Below are positions 1 to 10,197 of a stretch of 64,000 nt of DNA, in pieces. How positions within the stretch are numbered: position 1 is the first letter of the stretch; each line of letters starts with the position of its first letter. The stretch lies in NCBI GenBank assembly GCA_037043455.1, contig JAWPHD010010315.1, forward strand, positions 1 to 64,000, in the 5' to 3' direction. The notes under the pieces are model-generated. The model was not told the origin of the DNA and did no database searches. It was given only the letters and a program-made list of their open reading frames with translations. Made by a program: the position numbers and the translations under genes. Source of the stretch: Cyrtodaria siliqua (lineage: Eukaryota > Mollusca > Bivalvia > Adapedonta > Hiatellidae).

Positions 1-50
1 ATATTTATGGATTCATCTTAAGTTTCGTTTTCTCAAGAAGCGTTATACAT

Positions 51-122
51 GTACATGTAGCTCAGTGGATAGAGCACCTGACTTGAAATCAGAAGGTTGT
101 GTGTTCGAGTCCCGAGAGCCTT
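51..122 (+). tRNA. Degenerate tRNA-like sequence, Ser(TGA)-type anticodon
   Basis: T8-A9 and a perfect D stem (GCTC 60-63 with GAGC 72-75) are followed by an anticodon arm (77-81 with 89-93, four of five pairs). The loop is CTTGAAA, giving anticodon TGA at 84-86. A TTCGAGT T-loop lies at 104-110. The T stem pairs poorly and the acceptor ends do not match. The variable arm is short, whereas genuine tRNA-Ser is class II with a long arm. It is therefore probably a tRNA pseudogene or an isolated SINE head rather than a working tRNA. Confidence 0.4.
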
Positions 123-125
123 TTT

Positions 126-584
126 CCTTCTGTAAATTATAATGTTACCTTTGTACAGGTACAATGTACACTGGTTGATGTCTATACAATAAATGATGTC
201 CTGCGTTATGTCTGCTCACTTAAATACCCGATTTCGACATGAGCTGGTGAACATGAAGTTAAAATAAAGATACGTCTACAAAGAAGAAATCGATTGATAT
301 AGAGACTCTGTAGCTTTAAGTAGAAGTTCTAGAAAATAACCTCACTTGAAAGTATTATAAGTTGAGAAATATCTTAAGAAGCTTTATGAATATGGGCTTA
401 GCTGCATACACCACACAATGTTTTTGGTGTTTTTTGCAAAAATGGCGGTACAAAATTATGGCCGGTTATTCAGAGTACAGCGCTTTTAACAGGTCGATAA
501 GCAGCATTTACTTGGTCCTTGCTAAAATTCCTTTGTAGTAATCCCCGAAAACAGATAATTATATATATCATACATATATATATA
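126..584. other. No feature recognised
   Basis: AT-rich sequence with no splice-flanked reading frame or repeat structure that I recognise. It ends in the TA run that is the insertion site of the next element. Confidence 0.4.
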
Positions 585-1780
585 CAGGGATGGAAACTAA
601 CTTTTAAAGCTTGGTTGCCCAAACGGGCAACCATCTTCTGGATTTTGGATGCCCAGCTGAAAATTTCAGGGCTTTTTTCCACAAAATTGGGAAGAGGCCC
701 AGGCCTGTCCATTTTGGGAAAAAAGAACGCGCTTATTTCTCATTTTGGGAAAAATACATGATTTCATAAATTAAGTAAATATGACATTAATATACTTTAT
801 TTATATTGTCATCCATTATTTACCATAATGATTAACTTTTCCAAGTCAGAATTTACTTAGCAGACAAAAACACACTGCAGAATTCATGTTTTTTCTCAAA
901 TTCTGAGAGACTGCTGTTTTCCGATTGGGAAATATTTCTGCCACAGTTGGGAAAAAACAGTCCAATTTTCAGTTGGGAAGAGGCCCTTTACAGGCCTCTG
1001 TTATATAAGGTAAAAAAGCCCTGAATTTATGAGCCCAGATTTTCTGGATTTTTCTTTTCGACAAACTAACAAACACATTAACAAACATGATTTTAACAAA
1101 TTTACTTTATTTAGGCCAAACAAAAAAATAGGTGTGTTTCCTATTGCAAGCTCTAGGGTCAGTATGAAGGCATATTTATATTCTATAGTTCACTAGTCTG
1201 ATCATGGCCATTACAGTTACTCTGGCATGGTATATATTTCACCCTTTTCCTGTGAAAAATTCCCATCTTAAAGAAAAAAAAAATGTTAAACTACAATACA
1301 GGAAAACAGCATACTTTTTGCAATTCCCCTTCCTGAAGGCCCTGGCCCCAGTCACCTAAAAGCTGACTAGTGCCCTTAAAGATTCCCCCGTGAAAGTGTT
1401 ATTTGTATAACATCAAATACCGTAACGTTCGCGCTCCGTGAAATTAGAACGGGAGCCGCATTTTAGAATGGCCCAAAACGGAAATGCGTCAATTTGCCAA
1501 TATCCGGTTGACTTAAATTGCATTTTATCGTTGAATAAAGAGAGTTGCGATTATTTACTGCATTTAATCGCTTAATACACTGTGTAAGAAATATTTTCTT
1601 TGTTGTTGTTTTCTACTGAAATGTTATTCGTCCCGCATTGACGAATAATGCCGAGGAAATCGACTTTAGCTTGTCGAACAAGCTAGTCGCCCGGGCGGAC
1701 TACCGACTTATGAAATCTACTCGCCCAGCTTGAAATTGAGTCGTCCCGGGCGAACGGGCAACCGTTAGTTTCCATCCCTG
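585..1780. mobile_element. hAT-like non-autonomous DNA transposon, 1.2 kb
   Basis: The 17 bp CAGGGATGGAAACTAAC at 585-601 recurs inverted as GTTAGTTTCCATCCCTG at 1764-1780. Just inside both ends is GGTTGCCC (613-620, and inverted at 1756-1763). On the left this is part of a hairpin (613-632). Both sides are flanked by TATATATA (577-584, 1781-1788), which fits an 8 bp target duplication, although the TA-rich context makes that uninformative alone. A CAGGG terminus with an 8 bp duplication suggests the hAT superfamily. No transposase frame remains. The interior repeats TTGGGAA several times. Confidence 0.75.
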
Positions 1781-1869
1781 TATATATATATATATATAAT
1801 ATAATAAATAAGAAGAAAAATTAACAGTTATGTCACCAGAGAAAAAAAGGTAATCTTATTAAAATCTTA

Positions 1870-3890
1870 TTAAACAAGAGGGCCAAGATGGCCCTAAATT
1901 GATCACCCGAGTACTGGCCCATTATCGAACGTCTTCGAAATCTTATGGTCATATACTATCAGATAGTATCTGTGCAAGATTGGTTAAGATTGTTCAAGAA
2001 ATGTGGCCTCTGTTGTGTTAACATTGAGATAAAGACACTGACAAGTTTGGTAAATATCAAATACTAAATGAAGGTGCTAGAGTGTAACACCTGGGCAGGG
2101 CCAAGTGTGACCCCAGGGATACATGTAATATATATGAGAGCTGTGTGCCTTGTGGTATTAGAGAAGATGTTTAAGCTTTTCCCTGTAAAAGTCTATGAAC
2201 AACATGTGACCCAAGGGTCACCATTTGAACAAACATGCTAAAGGACCATAAGAGTATAGTAAATGCAAAATATTAAACCTCTGGCTCTTGTAGTTCCAGA
2301 TAAGATTTTTTTTTTAATGTTTTCCTATATAAAAAAAGAGTATGATAATGGACCTTTGGAAACGGCCAAGCACGACACATACAAAATATTGCAGTCTCGG
2401 TTTGATTGAGACTGTTCATGAGCGGTAGTGAAATATGTTAGCTACCGCTCACGCCCTCTAGCCCCGGCTTGAGCAGAACTCAATATTCATAAAATCAACA
2501 GCACAAAATTTTAACCATCCCGAAGATGGCATGCATATGGCGGTGGACATGTCGTACAGCGTATGGTCCCAGTATCTAATAAAATGAAACGCCCCGAAGA
2601 GCGAAATAAACATAATGGAATTTAGTTGGGAGCAGCGGTTATGAAGCCTGCGTATAAAAAGCAGACAACATATCCTATGAGTGGTTAAACAATACCCAGA
2701 GCCTTTTATCGGCCGGACTAGTGGAACCACCGATTCACAAATTAAGTAAGAAAACAAAAGAAATTGAAAATGTACAACCAATAACTAACTATAAGTATCG
2801 GGCTCAGCGATCTCCAAAGATCGAATGAATAACAGTACTGATTGCAAGCGCGGGGAGACGTTTTACTGCAGTCTATGTGACCCCAGGGTCACCATTTGAA
2901 CAAACTTGGTAAAGGACCATAATCCTTAGTATAGTAAAGGCAAAATCTCTGACTCTTGTAGTTTCAGAGAAAAAACGTTTTTAAATGTTTTCCTATATAA
3001 GACTATGTAAAACTGTGACCCCGGGGCGGTGCCAAATTTGAAACCAGGGTCAACTGGCATTTGAACAAACTTAGTAGAGGACCATAAGCTTATAGCAAAC
3101 GCTAAATATTAAACCTCTGGCTCTTGCAGTTTCAGAGAAGATTTTTTAGGTTTTTCCCTATACAAGTCTATGTAAAACATGTGACCCTACGGTGGAGCCA
3201 AATGTGACCCCAGGGTCACCATTTGAACAAACTTGGTAAAGGACCATAATCTTATAGTGAATGCAAAATATTAAACCTCTGGCTCTTGTAGTTTCAGAGA
3301 AGAATATTATTTTTTTTCCTATATAAGTCTATGTAAAAACTGTGACCCCCGGGGAGGGCCAAATTAGACCCCAGGGTCACCATTTGAACAAACTTGGTAG
3401 AGGACCATAACCTGATGCTACATGAGAGCACTGTGCATTGTGGTTTCAGAGAAGATTTCTTTCCTATGTCTATATGAAAAACAACATGCAAAATCTCAAT
3501 ATACAAATTTTGGACCCCCGGGGCACGGCCATTTTTGACCCCGGGGACTTCATTTGAACAATTTTGATAGGCTAGGCGTTCGCGATCATTTTAAAAGAAA
3601 AACTGTTGAAAAATGTTGAAATCTGTCCAGGGTTCTTGAGAAGAAGATTTTTTTAAGGTTTCGACCATAATTATATGGTAATGACGGCCATCTTGAATGA
3701 CGCGCTGACCTTATTTTAATAAATCTAAAAATCATTGATCTAAGGATCATTCATGTGAGGTTTGATCAAAATTGGCAAAGCGGTTTCCGAGAAGGTCGTT
3801 TAAAGAAAAGTTAACGCCGTCGACACCGACGGACGAAGAGTGATCCCAATAGATCACCTTGAGCTTTGGCTCAGGTGATCAAAAAACAAG
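1870..3890 (+). repeat. Composite dispersed repeat (family E) with ~150 bp internal units
   Basis: It opens with an AAGAGGGCCAAGATGGCCCT hairpin (from about 1875) and closes with a hairpin at 3856-3884 (GATCACCTTGAG / CTCAGGTGATC type arms). In between are about six diverged units containing GGGTCACCATTTGAACAAAC, a 'ggaccataa' segment, 'ctcttgtagtttcagagaag' and 'cctatataagtctatg'. This repeat style is common in bivalve genomes. It is not coding. Family A copy A1 is inserted at 2330-2871. Confidence 0.7.
2330..2871 (+). mobile_element. Family A hairpin element, copy A1
   Basis: Longest family A copy here. It starts near 'gagtatgataatgg' and carries two perfect hairpins: CAGTCTC 2392-2398 with GAGACTG 2408-2414, and GAGCGGTAG 2420-2428 with CTACCGCTC 2442-2450. 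About 420 bp of non-coding body follow. It interrupts a family E unit: sibling units read 'cctatataagtctatg', whereas here the element lies between 'cctatata' and 'agtctatg', with no target duplication longer than 1-2 bp. The 107-codon minus frame inside is not conserved as protein in the other copies. Confidence 0.65.
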
Positions 3891-4079
3891 TGGTAATAGA
3901 AACTAATTCTTCTAACAAAATTGCCACTTTCCTCTTCCCGCTCAACATAAATTCAATTGGTTTTACTTTTTAACTATGAATGACAACAAGAACCTGTATC
4001 AACTCAACTTCAGGAAATTACAATGTATTTATAATAGCATCCAACACAGCAATTTCTTTCCTTATATATAAAGTGGTAC

Positions 4080-5091
4080 CGATAAACGGACCCGTTCCCA
4101 ATCAAAAAAATATACCATTTTTCCCAATTTGAAAAATATAATTCCCAATTTCAAGAAAAACTTTCCCAATTTCGAGCATGATATCGGCAATGAACAACAA
4201 ATTTTTACACACCGGATGTTTATGTAGTCTATCAATACCATTCTAACTATTTAACTGCGCATGTGTACATGCCTCTATATATATATAGGGATCTGCATAT
4301 TGACAATTGCCTCGATATTGAAAACGAGGCCGAGGTTTTCCATTTTATTTTTAGCAAATTTCAGGAATACAAAATGTGGCGTTATTTACAAAATGCAACT
4401 AAACCCCTCGAGAAAAGTAGAAACTCGACGAGAGAAAAACGAAAATCAAAAGAATACGATTGAGAAAAACGTACACGCACGTTTCAGGAATTATAGAAGA
4501 AAGGGTGAGATTGGCTCGTATTTCGCGACAGCATAATGTTTTGTTCGTACTGTGTTGAGTTCGCCACCGACGAAAAAGACAAGAAATCGTTGTTTGTTCA
4601 GGGAAGAAATAATTTTAAATTGGATTCGGTTGTTTTACATTGAAAAGACGAATCACACAAGAAAGCATGCGTCAAACGGATTCGGCCAGAGTGTCGGCGA
4701 ATCAAAACGGGTATGGCTGAACAATAAGCGTAGTTCCCAACCGTTATTAATTAGTTCTGGCATTTATTATTGGTTCAATGGAGACAAAATACTGAAGAGA
4801 AAGTTCAGCAGAATTTTGTTGTTGTTGTTGTAGAAGTTAATTCTCCGCCGCGCTTATTTTTTTTGCCCACTCCCCGACGAAAGTCCGCATGAAAGGGAAT
4901 ATTAAAATCTTAATGTGTTTATTTCAAGTGAATGTGGTACACAAATGTACTTAGTGTAGCTTACTATAGTGGTGAAAATAATGTTCAGGTTATATGCTGC
5001 AGGGCGAGTGGTAAATTGTTAAGGGCGAGTAGCTTTTTGCTTCCACTAGTCCTGCAGGGCGAGTGGATTTTTCCAAATTTTTACACCCCTG
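4080..5091. other. Decayed transposon-like segment with repeated TTCCCAATT motifs
   Basis: Four TTCCCAATT-type motifs near 4093-4170 match, on the opposite strand, the TTGGGAA repeats of the 585-1780 element. Near the right end GGGCGAGT occurs three times (about 5003-5062), and the segment closes with CACCCCTG (5084-5091), a hAT-like terminus. I could not find a matching left terminus, so the boundaries and identity are tentative. The open frames across it look accidental. Confidence 0.3.
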
Positions 5092-5100
5092 AGTACCGAT

Positions 5101-5620
5101 GTAAAAATGCAAATATTTGCTTCGTCTGTTGCTTTTAATAGGTAATATTGCAAACACAATCTTCAAAATATAACAACAACATGTAGGTGACACTTGAATG
5201 TAACACATTTTATTTGTAACAAAAAAAAAATTTGTACTACCCACCCACTCTGTAAAGTATGCGTACTGGAATGACCCCACATCCAAATGTTTTTATTCTC
5301 TATCATCAGCAGCAAAAATCAATAAAGCTATATTGTCGATAAAACTTGATCGACCTAAGACGTAAAGTCTGTAAAACTACAAAAATATGGTTATGTCTTA
5401 CCCATGTTCATGACGTTGCATCGTCTAGTTTGCGCACTTTTTATTCAGTTTCATACAGGCGCTTACATCTCATTCTCGATTTTTATCAGCGTCTGAATGA
5501 TTGAGAACATGGTTCTCGATCTGAGTCCCTGCGACGCTTGCTTATTGGTCGAGGTGTTTCGAATGTATTAAATAGCATAACAGTTTAAACTACGGTGATG
5601 CGAGTGCGATACCCGCAAGT
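5101..5620. other. No feature recognised
   Basis: AT-rich with no reading frame or repeat that I can support. It lies downstream (minus strand) of the last EGF exon, so it may be intron or 3' flank of that gene. Confidence 0.35.
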
Positions 5621-5621
5621 C

Positions 5622-5721
5622 GGGACACTTGTCCTCACAAGGAATTATTTTTTGCATAACGCCAAACGGAGTTTCTAGATGCAAAAAAAGGACCGTTGAT
5701 GTGAGGACAAGGGTGATGTCC
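5622..5721. repeat. Small inverted repeat
   Basis: CTTGTCCTCACA (5628-5639) is repeated inverted as TGTGAGGACAAG (5700-5711). The outer GGGACA / TGTCCC also pair after a five-base insertion. The loop is ~60 bp. It may be a decayed miniature element. Confidence 0.5.
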
Positions 5722-5793
5722 CCACATCAACATGGGTGTCCTCACATGGAGGGTGAAATATGTATCAAATGTCCTAACATGAACGGGTTCATC

Positions 5794-5796
<3 letters not shown>

Positions 5797-5836
<40 letters not shown>
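5797..5836 (+). repeat. (CT)n microsatellite
   Basis: About 19 CT units next to the duplicated EGF-exon block. Shorter CT runs close each copy of that block (about 6297-6316 and 6848-6868). Confidence 0.95.
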
Positions 5837-5840
<4 letters not shown>

Positions 5841-5868
5841 CATTATTTTAGATGTGTTATAAACTCAC

Positions 5869-5991
5869 CGGTGCAAGTAATCCCGTCGTCAGTGTATCCA
5901 CTATTGCAAGCACATGTAAATGACCCGGCCGTATTTGTACAGGCAGCATATGCGTGACAATTATCAGTGTCTTCAGTACAGTCATCAACAT
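5869..5991 (-). CDS. Calcium-binding EGF-like domain exon (downstream copy)
   Basis: On the minus strand a CAG acceptor (revcomp of 5992-5994) and a GTGAG donor (revcomp of 5864-5868) enclose 123 bp that read as a phase 1-1 exon. The peptide starts [11 protein letters not shown] and continues with Cxx[18 protein letters not shown], giving six cysteines in EGF spacing. The split first codon is G|AT (Asp), giving the DVD.C start of calcium-binding EGF domains. Such domains mediate calcium-stabilised contacts in secreted or extracellular proteins. The module follows the paralogous exon at 6394-6516. Further downstream exons are not visible in this window. Product beyond the domain is unknown. 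Confidence 0.85.
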
Positions 5992-6393
5992 CTGAATGGA
6001 ATACACAAACAAGACAGTTAAACAGTGTAGTATTGCGTTTATATAAGCCGTTTATAGCGTTTTAAAAGTAACTTAAATTGTTAGAACTACACACTTATTC
6101 ATTAGTTCTTATCCATTTATACATGTTAATGTCTGTTCATTCATGAGATAGAGGATTCCGTGACTAATTTGATAGCACGACATAATCTGAACTCATAGAT
6201 AATGAGTTTGAACATCTCCGTATTTCTCAATGTGTTTTAGGCATGACACGTATACGAGCCTTGTTGTAATTTCTGTCTATCTGTCTGATTGTCTCGCTCT
6301 CTCTCTCTCTCTCTCTTTCGCTGGATAGGCTCGAAATAAAATAACATATTAAGACAATGCTGAATCATTATTTTAGGTGTGTTATAAACTCAC

Positions 6394-6516
6394 CAGTGCA
6401 AGTAATCCCGTCGCCAGTGTATCCACTATTACAAGCACATGTAAAGGACCCGGCCATATTGGTACAGGCAGCATTTGCGTGACAATTATTAGTGTCTTCA
6501 GTACACTCATCAACAT
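6394..6516 (-). CDS. Calcium-binding EGF-like domain exon (upstream copy)
   Basis: A minus-strand exon of 123 bp with acceptor AAG (revcomp of 6517-6519) and donor GTGAG (revcomp of 6389-6393), phase 1-1. It encodes [11 protein letters not shown], then HANAACTN and [15 protein letters not shown], a canonical cbEGF with the DVDEC calcium-ligand start once the G|AT codon is joined. It differs from the downstream copy at a handful of residues (E/D, N/D, N/Y, M/T, G/D). Joining to the PAN exon at 13679-13976 also restores GAT, so it can follow that exon directly. The predicted protein is secreted PAN-EGF-EGF-; it cannot be named further. Confidence 0.87.
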
Positions 6517-6827
6517 CTTAATGGAATACACAAACAAGACAGTTAAACAGTGTAGTATTGCCTTTTAATAAGCCGTTTATAGCTTTTTTAAAAGTAACTT
6601 AAATTGTCAGAACTACACACTTATTCATAAGTTCTTATCCATTTATATATTTTAATGTCTGTTCATTCATGTGATAGAGGATTCCGTGGCTAATTTGATA
6701 GCACGACATAATATGAACCCATAGATATTTCTCAATGTATTTTAGGCATGACACGTATACGAACCTTGTTTTAATTTATTCTATAGTCGTCAGATAAAGA
6801 CTCTCTGTCTGTCTGTCTGTCTGTCTA

Positions 6828-6866
<39 letters not shown>

Positions 6867-7014
6867 TTCGCCTAAGTGGCTCGAAATAAAATAACAACAA
6901 ATAATGATAGGGTCTTTTAAAATTCTATGTATTTTTTGGACATAAATATATAGAATCTGCTAATATTTATAACACGGTCATCTGAGGTGTTATACTTATT
7001 TTGTCAAATAAATG

Positions 7015-7190
7015 ATGCCTCGTTTGTTAGCGGGTATGGCCTTGTTGATGGAGAGGCCTATTATTGGTATGGCAATTGGGTAAAAGTGAGTTTTTTGTCC
7101 CTGTAACCTGTTTTAAGCGGCCTTTTTCAATCGACCGTTCCAAGTCGGTAGCTGTATTGTTAACCGTTTTATGTGTGTGCTATCACATAC
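7015..7190 (+). mobile_element. Family C retroelement 3' tail, fragment
   Basis: Matches the 3' non-coding tail shared by the copies at 34.1, 48.6 and 59.0 kb: 'gggtaaaagtgag', 'ccctgtaacctg', 'gaccgttccaag.cggtagc'. No coding part is present. It lies inside the large intron of the PAN/EGF gene. Confidence 0.55.
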
Positions 7191-7374
7191 ATTACTCTTT
7201 TATATCCGGTTAGACTTTGGTATCTACATTTACGAATATATTTACTCTTACTTCCTTAAAAATAGATATTTAAATGTGAAGTCAGCATTTATCAATTGTA
7301 TCATTACTATATATTTGCATTCAGTATTTAACAAATATGTAAATGTTCGTGTCTTATTTGTCTAACCGTATCAA

Positions 7375-8010
7375 AAAAGTATAAAAGGAGAAATTTGGAA
7401 ATCGCTGAACACGATAAGTACATAAAATATTGCAGTCTCGGTTTGACTGAGACTGTTCATGAACGGTAGTGAAAACTTCTTACTATCGTTCACGCCCTTT
7501 AGCCCGGGGTGAGCAGAACTCAATATCTAAAATGTATATAGCACACAAATTTCAGTCGTCCCGAAGATGGTATGCATATGACGGTGAACATAGAACCTTA
7601 AATGAATGATTTTCACACCATTCCATGGCCAGCGGCGTCTGGTACCAGTTTCTAACAAAACGCTTGCCCCTTAACAAGAAAACAATGGGCGAAATAAACA
7701 AAATGGAATTTAGTTTGGGGCAGCGGTTATGAAGCATGCGTATCACAGGTAACAATCAAAACCCTAAATTAAAAAGCAGGCAACATATCCTAAGGGTGAT
7801 TAAACAATACTCAGAACGTTTAAAGGCTGGAGTAGTGGAACCACCTATTCAAAATTGAAGTAGGAAACAAAGGTATTTAAGAATGTACCACCGACATCTG
7901 TAAATATCGGGCTCAGCGATCTCTAAAGATCGGAATGAATAACAGTCCTGACTGCAAGCACGTGAAGACGTTTTACCGCCGCCGCTCTGCACAAGCAAAG
8001 CTGTCGTACG
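7375..8010 (+). mobile_element. Family A hairpin element, copy A2
   Basis: Hairpin 1 is CAGTCTC 7433-7439 with GAGACTG 7449-7455. Hairpin 2 is GAACGGTAG 7461-7469 with CTATCGTTC 7483-7491, in which the A1 stem pair G-C has become A-T on both arms. The body aligns with A1 and A6 through the 'tatcgggctcagcgatctc' segment to about 8010. A3 follows directly. Confidence 0.65.
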
Positions 8011-8205
8011 TATGAAAGGAGAAATTTGGAAATCGCAGAACACGATTGAGACTGTTCATGAACGGTAGTAAAACTACTTGCTACCGTTCACGCCCTCTAG
8101 CCCCGGGTTGAGCAGAACTCAATATTCAAAATGTCTGTAGTACAATAATTTTAAAATGGTATGCATATGACGGTGAACATGGACCCTTCAATGAGGTATT
8201 TTCAC
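8011..8205 (+). mobile_element. Family A hairpin element, copy A3 (partial, head-to-tail with A2)
   Basis: Repeats the A2 start ('gaaaggagaaatttggaaatcg'), lacks the first arm of hairpin 1, and keeps hairpin 2 perfectly paired: GAACGGTAG 8060-8068 with CTACCGTTC 8081-8089. It breaks off in the body near 8205. Confidence 0.6.
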
Positions 8206-8660
8206 ACATAAATGATCAAGTATACATAATATAAAAACAAAAAACTACAAAGCCACACAATAAGTACTCAGTGACTTGGCAGATGCCAGAGCAGGAAGGG
8301 AACAAACCGTTAAGTGTACGACAAGACAAGGTTAAAGACAAACATTAAACGCTACCATCCTATAAGCATTTAGGGAGACGACAACAAAGGGTCCCCACTC
8401 TGTCCGGTCATCGCAAAATCAAAGAGGAATGCAAAGTGACGAACTGTAAATGACTCAAACACTAAACATGCATTGCGTTGCAAAACGATAGGGTCATAAT
8501 CTATTTTGATGAACCTTTAACAAGTTTAATAAAGATTGTATGAAAGTTATTATGATCAAGGATGTTATGAAGTTTGTAAATAACATCACCATAGAGGTCA
8601 GGTTGTGATAGTCCTTGTCACAGAATAGTTCTTAAATTACTTTTATTTTCTAAAATAAAT
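8206..8660 (-). pseudogene. Family C retroelement 3' end with RT C-terminal remnant
   Basis: The minus strand encodes, with a frameshift and stops, a peptide alignable to the frame at 19279-19704: an LSQPDLYGDVIYKL block, then YDPIVLQRNACLVF and RHFAFLF. The 3' tail follows towards lower coordinates. This C-terminal block is one I recall from reverse-transcriptase proteins abundant in bivalve genomes (possibly Penelope-like), not one I could verify here. Non-functional. Confidence 0.55.
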
Positions 8661-8960
8661 CAGTGGTACGAAAATAACATGTTGCAAAAATGTTTTTCGA
8701 AGTTTATGGTAATATGCTATTTAGTCATGATTCAGCCCTGATCGAGAATGGCTGGATCACCCATCGTCTTAACGGCTAGACGAATGTGAATTCTAGCTTC
8801 GGAATACCTTTCCGAATCCTTTCTACTACATCCATCTATCTGTTAGATATAGACATAAACCGTGAGGCGTATACTTTATTTTAGAACTACAGTACCCAGT
8901 TTCCTTGCGGATCACCCAACGTTTTACATCAAGTAATTACAAAAAGAGGGTATACTATAG

Positions 8961-9088
8961 GTTATTGAATTTGTATGGCTAAATATTACTTGGAACGAGT
9001 TGTTTTGGCAAAGGACGACGAGCTTGCGAGTCTTCCTGCGCCAAAACAACGAGTTCCAAGTAATATTTAGCCATACAAATTCAATAAC
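8961..9088 (+). repeat. Long hairpin P1 with CGAG/CGAG mismatch blocks
   Basis: Arms 8961-9008 and 9041-9088 pair at 46 of 48 positions. The only two mismatches are the GA of CGAG facing the GA of CGAG. The 32-base interior folds again (GGACGACGAGC / GCGAGTCTTCC around TT), with another CGAG facing CGAG and one C.T mismatch. Confidence 0.9.
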
Positions 9089-9516
9089 CTTTTTATTGTA
9101 TACTTTCATATTGTTGTCGATCAATGTTAATTGTATGACTATTACTTTTCATTGTATTTGTGTTATTTTTATAGCTTTTGATGGAATTCCTATCTTGCCA
9201 TTCAGTTTCATTTTGTGTGGATGATTATTTTGCGCGAAAACGACGTCGGCGTCGGATGACGTCATTAAAAACAACAAGCGATTTTCTAAAATTTGTTTAC
9301 CATTCGATAACGTTAAAAACAGTGGGTGAGTGACCATTTCAATTATTTTATCAATTTTTGCCATAAAAGGTTGAAAAAAAACTCGTATTTTTTTGTTGAC
9401 ACTATAGGAAGGATTCCGTTATCTTTATTTGAAAGTAGTTCCTTATTTCTATTTCGCGGCTCTTAGCAAGCACGAGCAAAAGTTCCCGTGCAATATCAAT
9501 GCGTGCAATATTATAG

Positions 9517-9644
9517 GTTATTGCATTTGTATGGCTAAATATTACTTGGAACGAGTTGTTTTGGCAAAGGACTACAAGCTTGCGAGTCGTCCTGCTCCAA
9601 AACAACGAGTTCCAAGTAATATTTAGCCATACAAATTCAATAAC
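9517..9644 (+). repeat. Long hairpin P2, tandem copy of P1
   Basis: Same fold as P1. The arms 9517-9564 and 9597-9644 differ by the same central GA.GA pair of mismatches plus one A-to-C change in the left arm. The inner stem has two changes in its left arm relative to P1, while its right arm keeps the complementary GTCGTCC. Confidence 0.9.
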
Positions 9645-10197
9645 CTTTTTATTGTATACTTTCATATTATTTTTGATCAATGTTAATTGTATGACTATTA
9701 CTTTTCATTGTATTTGTGTTATTTTTATAGCTTTTGATGGAATTCCTATCTTGCCATTCAGTTTCATTTTGTGTGGATGATTATTTTGCGCGAAAACGAC
9801 GTCGACGTCGGATGACGTCATTAAACACATCAAGCGATTTTCGGAAGTTTGTTTACCATTCGATAACGTTAAAAACAGTGGGTGAGTGACCATTTGAATT
9901 ATTTTAAAAAAAATTGCCATAAAAGGTTGTAAAAAAACACGTATTTTTTTGTTGACACTATAGGAAGGATTCCGTTATTTTTATTTGAAAGTAGAACCTT
10001 ATTTCTATTTAGTGGCTCTTAGCAAGCACGAGCAAAAGTTCCCGTGCAATATCAATGCGTGCAATATCGTAGAATATTGCCCGCTTAGCTCAATGCAAAC
10101 TAAACGGGACAATATGAAAGTATACAATAACGTAGAATATTGCACGCTTAGCTCAATGCAAACTAAATGGGACAATATGAAAGTATACAATAAAAAA

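Larger units (their letters stand above)
5837..6890 (-). repeat. Tandem duplication of an EGF exon with its intron flanks
   Basis: Two blocks of about 520 bp (5837-6350 and 6361-6890) align throughout: donor-side intron, a 123 bp exon, the acceptor, ~300 bp of upstream intron, a CT microsatellite and the motif 'ggctcgaaataaaataaca'. The second block carries an extra (CTGT)n run at 6785-6850. The copies differ by point changes and a short deletion, so the duplication is not a recent assembly artefact. Confidence 0.85.
8942..10197 (+). repeat. 556 bp tandem duplication carrying long hairpins
   Basis: Landmarks recur exactly 556 bp apart: hairpin start 8961/9517, 'cttttgatggaattcc' 9175/9731, TGACGTCA 9257/9813, and 'gaaagtag..ccttatttctattt' 9429/9985. 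So two full units and a partial third are present. The third ends in a separate ~63 bp direct duplication ('cgtagaatattgc..', about 10068-10197). The open frames repeated in each unit are by-products of the duplication. Located in the PAN/EGF intron. Confidence 0.85.

Noticed and set aside
2458..2781. 107-codon minus frame inside family A copy A1
   Set aside because: Not kept open in A2 or A6 and interrupted in the same region there; family A looks non-coding.
4075..5099. Shared GTACCGA on both sides as a target duplication for the 4.1-5.1 kb segment
   Set aside because: The left copy is not followed by a terminus matching CACCCCTG, so the duplication is probably chance.
6377..6568. 63-codon plus frame across the EGF exon
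   Set aside because: Complement of the minus-strand EGF exon, which has proper splice sites and six EGF cysteines.
9000..9780. Duplicated ~74-codon plus frames (..VIFSHTNSITF..)
   Set aside because: Identical because the DNA is a 556 bp tandem duplication; the frame runs through hairpin arms and lacks protein-like features.
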